Shown in pieces: positions 44,455-57,049 of a stretch of 64,000 nucleotides of DNA. The translations under genes and the position numbers were made by a program. How positions within the stretch are numbered: position 1 is the stretch's first letter; the number at the start of each line of letters is the position of its first letter. The notes under the pieces were generated by a model, which saw only the letters and a program-made list of their open reading frames with translations, was not told the origin of the DNA and made no database searches. The stretch lies in contig JAVKOQ010000019.1 of the NCBI GenBank assembly GCA_031835245.1, positions 277,001-341,000 on the forward strand, given 5' to 3'. The stretch is from Balamuthia mandrillaris (Eukaryota > Discosea > Longamoebia > Balamuthiidae).

Positions 44455-46407
44455 ACTGACCGATAATGCACAGGGCAGCGAGGGCAAACCAGACGTGCTC
44501 TGTAGAGTGTGGCGTCTGTTCACAACGAGAGAGGGCCAATATTATGGTAGGTAGTCGCTCCAAGCATTCCCTTAGTAGAGTGGCAATGGAGTCTTTCCAC
44601 ATGGAAGGAGCTGAGGGTTGAAGCAGCACTCGTATTAAACTTATAACCTCTTCCGCCAAACTTAGCATGGAGAATCCCGAGTTCCATGGCTTTCTGTAAA
44701 CTTTTCCTGTATTTATTCAAAATGTCGTGTTAGTTAAATCATTTTTGCAGTTGGTTAGTACATTTCGTTGTGATTCATTTTTTTTTTTGAATAACGACAT
44801 ACCTGGTGGCAGTTCGCTTGCTTTGACGGGATCTCCTTCGTAGAGGGCTTCTCCGTTTTCTATCTGTTTTTTCCTGGCTTTTGCAGTTTTCTTTGGTGGG
44901 TGTCGGTAGGTAACGCGGTGGTCTTTAGCGCGCTTGCGACAATTCTCACCAAGCTCGCACACTTTGGTGTCAACATTAGTTTGTGGGTCTAACGAAAACT
45001 ACAGAAAAATAGAGCTACCAAAACAAACACAAAACCAATACACACCTGGGAGCTCCTCAACGCGGAGTCTTTGAACCTCTTGTTTGCTAAGTGGTTGGAA
45101 TAAGTCGATGCCCTCCTTTTCCAAGTCCAATTGTTCATCGGGATTAAACACAGCAACAGATGGATAATACGCTTTTCCCACGCTTTGCAATAAAAGGGGT
45201 ATGAATCCAGCAGCAACGCTTGTTGAACGGTCAACGTTTTCTTGCTGCTCTTTGTCTTTTTCTTGTGCTTCGTTTTCTTTCTGCTTAGTAGAAGCACGAC
45301 GGCGTTTAATCGCAGGACTTGAGTTTTGTTCTTTCTTTTTCTCTGAAGACGAAGATGGTGTTGAGGTAGTAGCAGGTGAAGTTACGAGTAAGGCAACAGA
45401 AGTAGCATCCAACAAAGGCAGAAAACGTCTGCAAAGGCGAAGATTGATGGTTTGAACCCGAGGCGTGCCCAGTCCTTCCTGAACCAAAGAAAGCACAAAG
45501 GAACAGAGGCGCAGACAGCCACGATTCTGATTGGCCAAAAAGTAGGACTTGCTGCTGTCAAAGTGGCTGTTGAGCAGCGCGAGAGAGTCGAAGATGAAGC
45601 GATCCATGTTGCGAATGAGAATGTTGTTGAGCGGATCGTTGCGAAGGGAGTGAGGGGTCTCTTTCCACATGTTTTGTTGGTAGCGAGTTTCCAGGAGAGA
45701 GGCATAACGCTTCATGAAGGCTACTTCGCGCTCCAAAAGGTTGAACAACATTTCAAAGATTCGCTCTTGCAACGCTCTGACTTGCTCATTCTCTTGGAAT
45801 GAAACGGTTTCTCCTTTGTTGTTCTTGTCGTGGACGTCATTAGAAACAACATTCATAGCATTATCTTCTGCTGCCTCTTCTTCGTCGTGGTCAGAAACAA
45901 CTTGATAACCCAGACCTAAACGAGCCAAGAACAAGAACAATGTCCATGCCGATTCCAATGTCTGTAACTGTTGTTCGTGATCTGCATGCTGCGTTTTGGT
46001 CGTGCTTTTAGCGGAGGAAGATGAGGAAGAAGAAGGGCTAGATCTGTGTGTTCGTCTTTGTCTCTTGGAGCTACGCGGTTTAGTTTCTTGCTCTGTTTCA
46101 TCATTTAGTTCAACGTCTTCCTGAAGGATGAGTTGCACAAAGTCATCGCGTTGTTGATAGATGAGCTTTATGAGGAACTCCAAAACTCCGCTCTCAATCA
46201 GCATCTTAGCATCGCTGGCCTTTGTAAAGAACATTGTCAAAGAGTTGAGAACCAGTAAAACAAGCGGAGTATTGTCTCTGTGTGCTTCCAGGAAAGACGC
46301 CAGCAGAGAAAGCAAAGGCAGTAATGCTTCCTCCACTGCAGCTACCAACATTTTGCCTGAGCTCTGTATTCATCGTCACATTTTAAGTTTAACCAATATT
46401 AACCAAG

Positions 46408-46447
<40 letters not shown>

Positions 46448-47686
46448 GCGAAGCGGAAACGAACCTGAATGCAATTCAAGTAGTGAACTTGGTCCACACG
46501 GCGGTTAGTGACAAGAGCATTGACACTGCGTAAGCTATCGCTTATCCGCCACAACAAATCTACCTTCGCGGGTGTCAATTCAACCGAGCGCAAGAGAGAA
46601 TGCAGTGACTTAAATGCAGTCAAGAAGGAAAAAGCTCTTTCCTTTCGTTGTGTAATTACTCGTTTGAACATTGGAAGAGGAACGTCTTCTTCTCCGGCTT
46701 GAATGAAGTTAAGCACCTCATTGCATACTGCCTCAATGCGTTTCATCTCTTCCGGCTCAGATTCCTCTTTGGTGGCTTGTTTTCGCAGCGCATGAAGAGC
46801 TGACATCAAAGGAAAATAGAAATAGAGAAAGGAAATATTAATCAGAAAAATGGCAATAGAGTAAAGAATATAGCAAAGAAATGAAAAGCGGAGGCCTGAA
46901 GAGGCACCTTGCATTGTTTCGATCAAGAAATTCCAGTTAGGAGACACGACGGCAGTCCCACGCTTCGTTCTTTTTACGGAGGCGCTGTCTCCTTTGGCAA
47001 TCTCATGGACATTGCTGAGAGTAGCCGAACGAACTAGTCGGAAAAACCCCGAATCTTTTTTTCTTCCTTGTTTCTCACTCTGCTGCTTTCTGGAGTCTGA
47101 AATTTCTTGTGTCAATTCCTTTCGTTTTCTGACTTGTAGACCAACATTGACAGAGGCGATGCGTTGAAGTTGCTGGGGTCTAAGCCTCGTGCTAAGCCTT
47201 TTGTAAAAAAAGTAACACATCCCGTTAGTTTTAGATGTTCTCTCTCTCTCGCTCTCTCTCTTCAAACAAAAAAAGAGCGAACAATACAACGAGAGGAGAA
47301 TCCAATTACCTCTTATCTATGTTCTTGGTGGGTCGGATGGCAACGGACCCGCTGCTATTGTTCAATGTGATAGAGGAGGACATTTGGAACTGTACCCTTT
47401 TTCGTTTGTTTGTGGAGAGGCCGCCAGTCTTTCGGTCCGCAGAGGAATCACGGAAATAGACCAAAGCGCCCACAACTTCCAGCAAGAAAGAAGCCCTCAT
47501 AACGACCGCATCAGCAAGCCTTTTATAGGACTCCTTTGTGTGCCTTCCCCAATAGCATTAATCAGGTCAACACCCATTATCAGTTTGGAGAATAGGATAG
47601 AAATACTTACTTTGAGGAATAGTCCGATGAGTTCATACGCGCTCTTTGGTGTTTATTGATGAGCCAATGCTTAATCTGAGTGAGAG

Positions 47687-47730
<44 letters not shown>

Positions 47731-48452
47731 GGTATAATCATGAAAGCTGAAAACAGCAGGTTGATGAACCTTGTGTGATAACCGACAGATAAGCTGAATG
47801 CGCGGTGGTAAGGCAGACTGATATTCAGCATTTCTGGCACACGCAATAGCCTCGACCACAAGGTTGGTGTGCTTCAGCATTGCTGCAATAACTGCTCTTT
47901 CTGCATGGGCCACTGTTATGCAGAGAAAAGAGTTAGTGATAGTGAAGAGAAAGAATAAGGAGAAGAGGAGAAGAAAATGAGATGAGGCAAGGAAGCTCAC
48001 AAAATACGTCACGCTCGCTGTAGGTAGGGGATCTAAAAGTTGTATTTTCACCCATAAGCTTTTGCATACTTTCGAAGAGAACTTTGCCTTCTCCTTTGCC
48101 ATAAATGAAGTCCTCAAGAAAAGTTCTCGTGTGTTCCATTGGCTGAATGAGGACAGAGAAAGAGAGCGAGTGGGTAGGTGAGTGAGCGAGTGACTAGTAA
48201 CATCGAGAGCGGAGCAACAGAGGGAAGGCGCCAAAAGCGTACAATTGGTTGTTCGCCCCGCGATGGCGAGGAGGGTAATGACGAGGAAGAGTGAGGACGT
48301 TCGGTACTATTCAATTCATTTTCCAATCCCCCACAGAACAAAATGGAATCCAACCACTTGTTTAATTTTATCTCGTCGCTGAGCTTCGAGCCTTTTATCA
48401 ACAGTGAGACACCCTTCAACAATATGCGTCAGACAAAAAAAGCATTCTACAT

Positions 48453-48490
<38 letters not shown>

Positions 48491-51375
48491 CGAGCGAACC
48501 CTCGATACTAAGCAAGCAACAGTTCTCTCGAAATCACGAAGCCAACTCATAGTTGAAGCAACAGTTTCATTCTTTTCGTCAATCGGTTGTTCAAGAGTGA
48601 ATGCCACGATCTTGCAAGACCAACCCCACTTGTTTGTGTTGATATCTAGTGATTCAAATGCAAAACTAGCTGAGCTGCCTGGCACATAGAATGCATCCTT
48701 TGGCCAGTCGTCGGCCCCTCCCAAAGATGTAGCTGATGAAGAGGTATTATTTTGAAGGATAGATTCTATGCTAAGAAGTTGTCTTTTATCAGGTTTACAT
48801 GAAAGTTGGAGGCGGTCGTCAACACTTGTACAATATTGAGAGAGGAGAGGAGAGAGAGAGAAATCAGCATTTTGTTCGAAGAGGGTGAAGGAAACAAAGT
48901 TGAAGTACGTACGAGGTACAACATTTGGGATCGAATTTTAGCTGCAAGAAAGCAGCGCCAGGCATTGAAACGTTTTTGACAACATTCTCATGGTAAGGAT
49001 GGTTCGTTTCAACAACCAACGGTTCTGATTTTCGATACGGAATAGCGGCAGTTGAAACAGCATCATCCTGATAGATCCAATATTAAAGAGAATGAGAGAG
49101 AGTGGGAGAGTGAGAAAGAGATTAAAAAAATGTTACCAGAGAACAGAGCTTATAGAGGGTATCAATGGACGTCAAAAGGGAAGCCAAAGCGCCAGCTATT
49201 TGCGTAAGGTTGCTTTGAATCGCCAGTTTCTCCATCAAAGCACTTAGTGAGACTAACAAGCCAGGGAGAAGCTTGCCAACAAAAGTGGAATTCAACAAGT
49301 GTAGCAGAGCGGCTGCGTTCTCGCGGGTCTGTCGCATAGATATGAATTCTTGGCTCATCTTGATGACCTGTGAAGACTTGTCGAGGATCAATGTGAAGTA
49401 AGCTTGAAAGAGTTGGCTTATTTCTTCAGCCATGTTTGCATCTAACTCTGGTAGCAAATGCCAAAGATGGGCGAACAGGTCGTCTTGAAACTTAGCCAAC
49501 AACTGCAGATCCGTGGACTGAAAGTGGTCGCCGGAAACCGACAAAAGAGTGGAGGGGGGGGCCTGTCTCTCAGAACTCGAGTCCTCCTTGTTTATTTTTT
49601 TGCGCTTGCTTTCTCTCTTACAGAAAAAAAGAAGAGAAAATTCAATTAGCAAGCAGAGAGTGGTTGAGAGGGAGAGGGAGAGGGAGAGAGGGAGAGGGAG
49701 AGGGAGAGGGAGAGGGAGAGGGAGAGGGAGAGGGAGAGGGAGAGGGAGAGGGAGAGGGAGAGGGAGAGGAGAGGGAGAGGGAGAGGGAGAGGGAGAGGGA
49801 GAGGGAGAGGGAGAGGGAGAGGGAGAGGGAGAGGGAGAGGGAGAGGGGGAGAGGGAGAGGGAGAGGGAGAGGGAGAGGGAGAGGGAGAGGGAGAGGGAGA
49901 GGGAGAGGGAGAGAGGGAGAGGGAGAGGGAGAGGGGAGAGGGAGAGGGAGAGGGAGAGGGAGAGGGAGAGGGGAGAGGGAGAGGGAGAGGGAGAGGGAGA
50001 GGGAGAGGGTACTGTTTTATCAGATCCTAAAGAAGAGCTTTTTGGTTGGGGTGCACTAATGTTAGAGAGCAATTCGTGGAATGTCTGTATCTGTCGCTGA
50101 AAGAAAATAGACAACAGAGCCTCCACATTTTCTACAGTATATCTAGATAGTTCACGTTGAACTGCTTTCTTGAACTTTGGTTGCGCAGCATCATTGCTCG
50201 GGTCTATAATGGCAAACGGTTCCGTCTCGGGAAGGAACAAGAGAGTCAGGCTTTTGTCCTTTTGCAAGCACCAATCTGTCACCTCAGCACGAAGGAGGGC
50301 GTTGTCTGGTGGTTCCGGAGAGGTCTCGGTTGCACTGAATTGGGTTTTAAACAGAGATAAGAGCAGCTGTACTTGTTGTTGCTTCGTGTAAAACAGTTTG
50401 AATCCGGTAACCAGCACAGAGGCGGCCATTTTTCGCAGATTTTGATGGACCGTACAGGAGGAAGAAGCCTCGTTCATTTGTTGGGTGACGGTGATTTAAG
50501 TAATTGCAATAGAAGCTCGTGGATGTTGCTTAAGACATCTGTATCCTCTTTCTTAAGCAATAGAAGCTCTTCGGAGCTTGCGCTTCGTGGGGCTTCTCTC
50601 CACAAGGTCAACGAGTGGCAATGAAGTCGTAGAATACGGAGGCAAGCAAACAAGGCATACGTTTGACAAGCTCCCTACAATGTATTTTTGTTAGCAACTG
50701 GTAAAACAGAGGGGAGGAAGGGAGTGGGGTGACAAACGTAGGAGCTACAAACCATCTCCAGCCCGGAGGTATTCTCTTCCGCTTCGTCTCCACTCATCAA
50801 GTAAGATTCTGTAAGATGCTTAAGCAACTTATATGTAGCACTAAACGTGGAGGATTCTGTTTGCAGCGCAAACGGATGTTTTGTGAAGGATTTAGCATAT
50901 TCGGGGTTGCCTAGAAGAGTTGTTGTCCATCGTACTGTAAGTTGATCCACCGAGTACAAGAGCAATATCGCGATCTTCATCGGACTGCAATCTTCGGGTT
51001 GTTCCAACAATTCCGTTTGATAGCCATTGTTGACGGTATGATCTTTTTCGTCTTCCTTCTTTGTATTTGTCCCTACCTGTTCTGCTTGGTTGTAGGATTC
51101 AACAGAAATCTGATTTGACAAAAAGCGATTGCTGTTTTCGATGTAGTCGCGCTTGCGCAGGAACTTGGCTCTCATGGAGCGTGGGGGTGAGAATAGCACT
51201 GGAGGATAGGCTCGCTTAAGAAGACGGTAATGATGAGGAGGAGGAACATCACTGTTATTGTAGGCTTCCAATTGGCCATGTTGCTCCTTGTTATACCGCC
51301 AAATAAGGTTGCTGAGTACGTCATAACAAAAGGGGTCGCCAGCAACACGTCCTAAAGAGTGAAGAGTAAGTGAAA

Positions 51376-51412
<37 letters not shown>

Positions 51413-54302
51413 GGAGAAAACATCAGCCTTACCCAGTGTCTTACTATTGACATCTGCTAGCCTCCTACTAAAAGCACACACAGTGTACCCTTGATCGAGA
51501 GCGAAAGTTATTGCAAAAACGTTGGCTGCATCCGGTTTATCACGCGGGGCACTATTATTGCCAACAAAAAAGCAAGATTTGAGTGATCATGCCTTTCTCT
51601 AAGACAAGAACAGCAACAAAAGGAAAAAAAGAAATTGAAATTGAAAAGAGAAGGCAAGAAAGCAAAAAATGGTGCTTACTTTGGAGCCAGAATGACTAAC
51701 TCGAGGCCATTTGTAAAGAGGGAACACTTGGGTAGGCTGCCCACATGATCAAGATCCGGCACTAAAGATTACAATAAAAAGGGTGTTACTTCAAAGCAAC
51801 GGGGAGAAGCGACAACACAAAACAAAAGGTACCTTCCCGTTTGATGTGTTTTATGAGAGTAAGTTTATCTCCTTGATGCGGATCGTACACATCGATGGTT
51901 AGAGGACGCTCTATGAGCTGCGGGGAATCTATGAATGGATCCACTTCTGGACAAAGTTAAGCCAAATATTTGTTAAACATAACGGCTATTTACCTTGTTG
52001 AGGTGAATCCACTACGAATGTGTCAGGCGAGTTGTCATGAGCGAAGAAATTAGAGTCTGAAACGGTGTTCATGTCCAGGGTAGGCACGTTCTGGGAGGAA
52101 GCAGCCGTTGCTAAACTGTCAGCCTCAGAATCATCATTTGGTGTATCACTCTCCTCCTGACTGGAGGTGTGTGAAGCCTCGCCAACCATGTTATTGGCAA
52201 AAGAGGGAGTAGAGAAGGAAGCATTTTCTCCCATTCCTATATCAGATACGGAAGAATACGTCGGTGTAGTGGGAGAATAACCAGGAGATGTAGGGGAATA
52301 ACGTGGAGAAGTAGGGGAATAGCCGGGAGAAGAGGGAGAATAACCCGGAGAGGTGGGATTATAGCTTGGCGAAGTAGGAGAATAACCTGGAGAAGCAGGA
52401 GAACAGAGAGAGAGAGGGTTGTACGAAACAAAGTACAGATACTGGCCATCAGTTACCATTGCTGTGTTAAGCTGCACTGATAAAGGCATATCGACTTTGG
52501 CTAATACCTAATGGTAGAAAACAGTTACATAAGCGTAAAAGAGAAGTACTGCAGGAAGTGAAAGCTATCTTTGATTGCTTACCTCAAGTGTATCCGTACT
52601 GATTTTGAAGAGAGTATAGGGCTCATCTGAAGATTTGAAATAGAGAAAAGAGCTGCTGTCGCTAGAAGTACATAATCCCTGGCGAGTATCATACACACAA
52701 GCAAGCCAACAGTCATGCGCACCCATAAACACGTTATCCGGTCCTACAGAGTGAGCATAGCACTTGCCTTTCGTGTTACTACGCCCAGTTCCAATTTTAA
52801 AAAGTCCATTCACGTTTCTCACATAGACAAAGTGTTCATTGGCGGCAATACTAGTGGAAACGGGAAGCGAATGTCCAGGCCGATCGGTGGATTTGAGTTC
52901 TGGCTGGAATGCTATTCATAGAGAAAGATGAATTCAAACGAGAGAGAGAGAGAGAGAGAAAACAGAGAAGAACTTACCTTCAATAAACTGAGTGTCATTG
53001 AGAGTGAACACTTCCGTAGGTTTGAGTTGCGTTCTGGCTGATTCTATGTACTGCAAAACGGGAAGAGCTTCCCTCCACACAGATGGAGAAATACGGTGGC
53101 TGTAGCTGGCTTTTTCTTTGCTTTTCTTTGAGAGTTCGCGGTGCCCTTCCTCGGCCAATTTGTACAGAAAATGAACGAGATGCAGAGTCCCGCTCAAATT
53201 GGAACTAGCGGCAGTGTAAGCAAATAGTGTCTTCAACGCCTCTTCTCGTCGTTGAGCTACTTCTGCACCAGTCCCCTCTGTTTGTGTTATTTTTGTCATA
53301 TATTTTTTTGTTCGTTTGTTAATAAGAAACCGAAAAAACACAGCAACCGAAAAGATACACCAACGAGTTCAGTACCTGAGTGATTCAAGTTATTTACTAG
53401 CCACTTTTCAATGCAAGTTGATAGTTGAGCTGCGTGTAGCAAGGAACCCACATTCAAGAGCGATGAGGCGTGAGGAGGACGGGGCTGAATGGAGATATGG
53501 CCAATAGGTTGCAAAAGAGACTCGCGGAGTCGTTGACAGGTCTCAGTGAAGACAGCCGTGGGCTGGCCGTGTTGCGTCAACAAAGGAAGAAAGACCGAAG
53601 TGACCAGCTGTTCTGTGGGAAGAGGGCGGGGAATAACAGGATAGCTCGAATATAAAAGCATCTGTACAAACCAAAGCTTCTCTCAGAACGATAGAAGAGC
53701 ACGAGAGAGAGAGAGAGAGAGAGAGGAGGAGGGAAGGGGAGGAGGAGAGGAGGAGAGGAGGAGAGGAGGAGCGAAGGGGAAGGGGAGGAGAGAAGTTAGA
53801 AGCAGGAGGCGCTGAAGAAAGTTCAAACAAAAAGCAAAAGGGGCAGCAAGTGTACCTCCAAAAAACTCCAATACTTGAATCTGGCACGATAGACTTGCTC
53901 AGCAAGAAGCGCTCTGGCTCGCACCACCTCATGAAAGGTGGCTTGCTCGGCGTCCTCGGTGAGGGTCATCACCTTGTTAAACAGTCGTTTGGAGTGAAAG
54001 TAGGAGCGAGAGGCCAGCAAAGCCTCTCTTTTCTTTGCACTGTAGCTCTGATCCTGCTGTTGCCGTGATGAAGACAGAAATAAAGGGTAGGGAGTGATGC
54101 CGCTCTCAACCAAAAAGCGGTCGAGGGCAGCGGGCTCGGAGAAGAGGGAGGAGAGGTCCCATGAGGCCACCTGGATGCTGTGGCGAAGCCCTTCATGAAC
54201 CACCCCGGCCACCAAGGGTTGGTGGCAGCCACCACCCGCGGCCGCTTTCTTGGGATGATCGGAGGACGCAGCCGTGCTGCTACTGCTACTACTGCTGGCC
54301 AT
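37035..54302 (-). CDS. Giant HECT-domain E3 ubiquitin ligase (HECTD4-like)
   Basis: Minus-strand gene of about 17.3 kb with some thirty exons and a product in the range of 4,000 residues. All exons tested join in phase from [16 protein letters not shown] (ATG 54302) to the stop at 37035, with no internal gene end. From N to C: helical/beta regions; an exon with CTD-like heptads (52.3 kb); repeated beta modules of the type [25 protein letters not shown] and [23 protein letters not shown]; two ZZ-type zinc fingers (about 39.9 and 39.5 kb); a chromo/Tudor-like patch ([20 protein letters not shown]); and the HECT domain from ~38.6 kb. The HECT C-lobe has [20 protein letters not shown], with catalytic Cys codon 37137-37139. 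Size, terminal HECT and module style resemble HECTD4. Several introns hold CT or CCTCTC arrays. Whether it is one or two transcripts needs RNA data. Confidence 0.8.
39440..39960 (-). other. Tandem ZZ-type zinc fingers in the HECT ligase
   Basis: First finger (about 39815-39960): [19 protein letters not shown] then [21 protein letters not shown]. Second (about 39440-39600): [33 protein letters not shown], then [12 protein letters not shown]. Both show the CxxC...CxxC...CxxC...HxxxH layout of ZZ fingers. An intron separates them. Confidence 0.8.
40530..40588. repeat. (GA)n microsatellite (sense CT) in HECT gene intron
   Basis: GA run with GAGTGA interruptions. Similar sense-strand CT runs lie in other introns of the same gene near 44370-44450, 46411-46442, 47691-47729, 48451-48490, 51381-51409, 52939-52962 and 53704-53795. 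Confidence 0.9.
44368..44451. repeat. (GA)n microsatellite in HECT gene intron
   Basis: Two long GA runs separated by GGGGGAGAGGAGA. Sense-strand (CT)n. Causes spurious poly-Ser/Leu and Glu-Arg frames. Confidence 0.9.
49664..50010. repeat. (GAGAGG)n hexamer array, ~345 bp, in HECT gene intron
   Basis: Nearly perfect GGGAGA hexamer tandem array with a few single-base slips. It sits inside an intron whose donor follows GATAAAACA|GTACCC (about 50012) and whose downstream exon encodes [14 protein letters not shown]. On the sense strand it is CCCTCT. It is the longest simple array in the window. Confidence 0.95.
52259..52384 (-). repeat. RNA polymerase II CTD-like heptads in the HECT ligase
   Basis: Six consecutive heptads in one open exon: [35 protein letters not shown] and YSPTTPT, flanked by CSPASPG and YSSVSD. 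The consensus YSPTSPS is that of the Rpb1 C-terminal domain. The exon continues in frame on both sides into non-repetitive coding sequence. Confidence 0.9.
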
Positions 54303-54693
54303 TTTGGCGGTACCTCTAGCCAACAACCCAATCAACCAACCAAGCAAAGGCTCTCCTGCGGTTTAAAAAAAAAATATTGATTGAGTCTTAAACGTTTGAA
54401 TGGAGATTCTCGAGCGGCCGGAGCAGGAGATGCACAGTACACAAAAAACAAAAAACAAAGGAGAGTCGATTGGAGTTTGGCGCGGTGGTGGGATAGAGGA
54501 CGAGGGAGAGGGCGTTACCTTGTGTTTTCCTCTCTCTTTCCTTCCTGCCTTGTGTTTCTTTTCTGTGCCCTCCCCTGATTATTTGTAGACATATATTCCT
54601 CCAAAATTTTTCTGCGAAAAATTCTATATTCATCGGAGATGAACCTATTATGTGTGATCTGATCAATGAAGAAAAACAACAAGAACGACCCCG
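54303..54693. promoter_or_regulatory. Divergent promoter between HECT ligase and thioesterase genes
   Basis: 391 bp with A9 at 54364-54372, a C/T-rich block near 54525-54560 and an AT-rich element CCAAAATTTTTCTGCGAAAA (54600-54619). No gene seen. Confidence 0.4.
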
Positions 54694-55993
54694 ATGAGAA
54701 TGAATGCAGTAAAAGGAGGAGGAGCCAGGGCGCGGTTCGCCTGCCTTTTAGCCCTCCCCAGGCCCTTTGCGCTGACCGCACGAGCGAGCCGCCCCCGAGT
54801 CACCGCCAACTCTCCCTTCACCTCTTCCAAGGCATGGCTTTCCTCCTTCTCCTCCTCTTCGCCCCAACCACCACCCTCACAGAAGGAGCACGAGAACGAC
54901 TACAGCGGTCGTTCCACCGCCAGAACTCAAGTCACCACCGCTCTTTGGGAGAAACGAGTCCAAGCGCAACGCCTCCAGCTGGAAAAATTTGTGGAGGAGC
55001 TGACCGGGTCGGAGGGCGCCTCCAGCGGAGCACCGGCCGCCGCCGGCAAGAGCGCCGTGCAAGAAGACCTGGAGGCCAAGATCAACAGCGAAGCGCCTTC
55101 CTTTCTGCTGGACAAAACGCCGGCAGAGTCTGCCGTAGAGCTGTACCTGCCCTTCAGCACGGACCAAAACCTCAGAGAGCAGTATGTCAACTTTTATGGC
55201 AACCTTAGGTATTTAGCTTTCGTCACTCTCCCTTCCTTTCTTCTTCTTCCTTCTTCCTTCTCAACACGACTACCTCCATTCTCGTTGTTGCGCCAAAAGG
55301 TTCGGCAAGATCCTGGAAGATCTGGACGCAGCTGCAGGTAACGTGGCGCATGCCCATGCGGACGACAACAATCCAGTGACCCGCCCACTTACCATCGTTA
55401 CGGCCAGCGTGGACCGCATCGACCTCCTCGACAAGCTGCTGCCCGATCGAGACATGCGCATGAAGGGCTGCGTGACGTACGTCGGCAGCAGCTCCATGGA
55501 GGTGAGGGTCGATGTGGAGAGCAAGGACCCCGACACAGGACGCTTTTACCCTTTGATTCTGGCAACGTTCACCATGGTGGCCACTTTCGAGGGGCGACCT
55601 GCTCCCGTCAACAGGCTGAACCCCCAAACGGAGCAGGAGAAGCTGCTCTATGCGCTGGGACAGGATAACAAGCAGTGGAGGAAGCAGTGGGCCAAAGAGG
55701 CATTGCACGTGCAGCCACCCACGTTGGAGGAGCAGCAGCTCATTCATCAGTTCTTTACGGACAAGAAGTGGGAGGTTGTAAGGCAGGCACAAGCACAAGG
55801 CCAGAACGGTGGAGGTGCTCGAGGAATGGACGGAGCTGGCGAGGAAGTGGTGGAGATGAAGGACGCAAAGTTGCAGTCCGTCATGCTCTGTCAACCGCAG
55901 GACAGAAACACTAACGACAAGATCTTTGGTGGCTATCTCATGCAAAAGTCTTTCGAACTTGGTAACTATATTCCCTTGAATACAGCAGATATG

Positions 55994-56037
<44 letters not shown>

Positions 56038-56425
56038 TACTGCAAATGCTCACTATGAAAACACAGCATGGACCAACGCTCACGTTTACTGCCGAAGCCG
56101 CCCTTGGTTCTTGGCATTAGACCATGTGGCCTTCCACCGGCCCGTCTCCATCGGCTCCATCGTGAGCTTCAACTCGAGCATCGTCTACACAGAGCAACGT
56201 TCCTTGGGCGTCAAGGTAACGGCGGAGGTGGTCAACCCAAAGGATGGCTCCAAGCAAAGAACCAACACCATGCATTACACTTTTACCTGCCCGGAGAGCA
56301 GCATCCCCCACGTTCTGCCAGTTACCTATCAGGAGGCCATGGACTGGGTGGAGGGACGAAGACGATACCTGCGAGGCAAGGAGACTGCCACCAGGTTGGG
56401 AAGTAACCTCCTCAGATTTTACTGA
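54694..56425 (+). CDS. Acyl-CoA thioesterase, ACOT9/10 type, mitochondrial
   Basis: Three exons: 54694..55208, 55300..55961 and 56067..56425, in frame to 511 residues. The N-terminal ~65 residues are Arg/Ala/Ser-rich, a mitochondrial presequence. Two hot-dog domains follow: the first with NFYGNLR|FGKILEDLDAAAG, TIVTASVDRIDLLDKLLPDR and MKGCVTYVGSSSMEVRVDVE; the second with MLCQPQDRNTNDKIFGGYLM, FELAWTNAHVYCRSRPWFLA and LDHVAFHRPVSIGSIVSF. This is the order in animal ACOT9, which hydrolyses acyl-CoAs in mitochondria. The N-terminal hot-dog Asn/Asp positions appear kept. Intron 2 contains a GA run on the sense strand, unlike other introns here. Confidence 0.92.
55996..56034. repeat. (GA)n microsatellite in thioesterase intron 2
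   Basis: GA dinucleotide run on the sense strand of a plus-strand gene: the only purine-sense intronic array found in the window. Confidence 0.9.
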
Positions 56426-56564
56426 GCTGCAGTATGAGCTCTTCTCTCTTTTGTATCTTTCTCGCTTTCGTTTGCTGGCTCTCATGCGAATGTGATGACT
56501 TGTATTATTTGAGCAACAAAATGACTCAATCGATATCTACAAAAAACACATCGCCGCAACAGCT

Positions 56565-57012
56565 TCATCTTCGCTTGGTAAGGCCAGCAGGCGAAGGCAA
56601 TCCAAACAATCGCAATCTCGAGATACCTCCACAAGGGTATATCTTAAGCAGGGCATGGGTGCAGGTCTTGTGGCGTGCCTCCTCCATCACTTCAAACACG
56701 TGCTCCTGGTGAGGATGAAGCAAAGTGGGAGGGATCAACGTGAAGTAAGACGCTTGATGAAAGTCGTCACCGTCAAGACCTTCAGGAGCGAGGCAGCCCT
56801 CCAGAGAGAAGGCCACAGGGGAGTTGTTCTTGAAGTGGAGGGTGTCAATGCCAACCGTCACGATGTGCCCGGAGCGATGCAGCCTGACCACCGTCCAGTT
56901 CCAGACGGAGGAGAGGGGTCCTTTCATTGTGAAGATTTCATTTGGTTGGGCTGGTCGAAGTCTTGCTGTCTCCCATCCATCCCCTGTTTGTTTTTGTTAA
57001 CGAATTCGTTTG

Positions 57013-57049
<37 letters not shown>

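Noticed and set aside
49664-50010. Tandem repeats as a CRISPR array
   Set aside because: Units are contiguous 6-mers without spacers, in a eukaryotic intron.
49549-50100. Long GR/ER-rich ORFs of up to 183 codons on the plus strand
   Set aside because: Produced entirely by the GAGAGG array inside an intron of the minus-strand HECT gene; no independent signal.
52259-52384. Heptads as part of an RNA polymerase II largest-subunit gene
   Set aside because: Flanking exons encode ligase-type sequence on the same frame and strand; no Rpb1 motif is present.
52400-52445. A 43-bp intron in front of the CTD-like heptads (GTTTCG...TTCTCCAG)
   Set aside because: Removing it would shift the frame into a Leu/Pro-rich reading that ends in a stop, whereas the unspliced frame continues into normal coding sequence.
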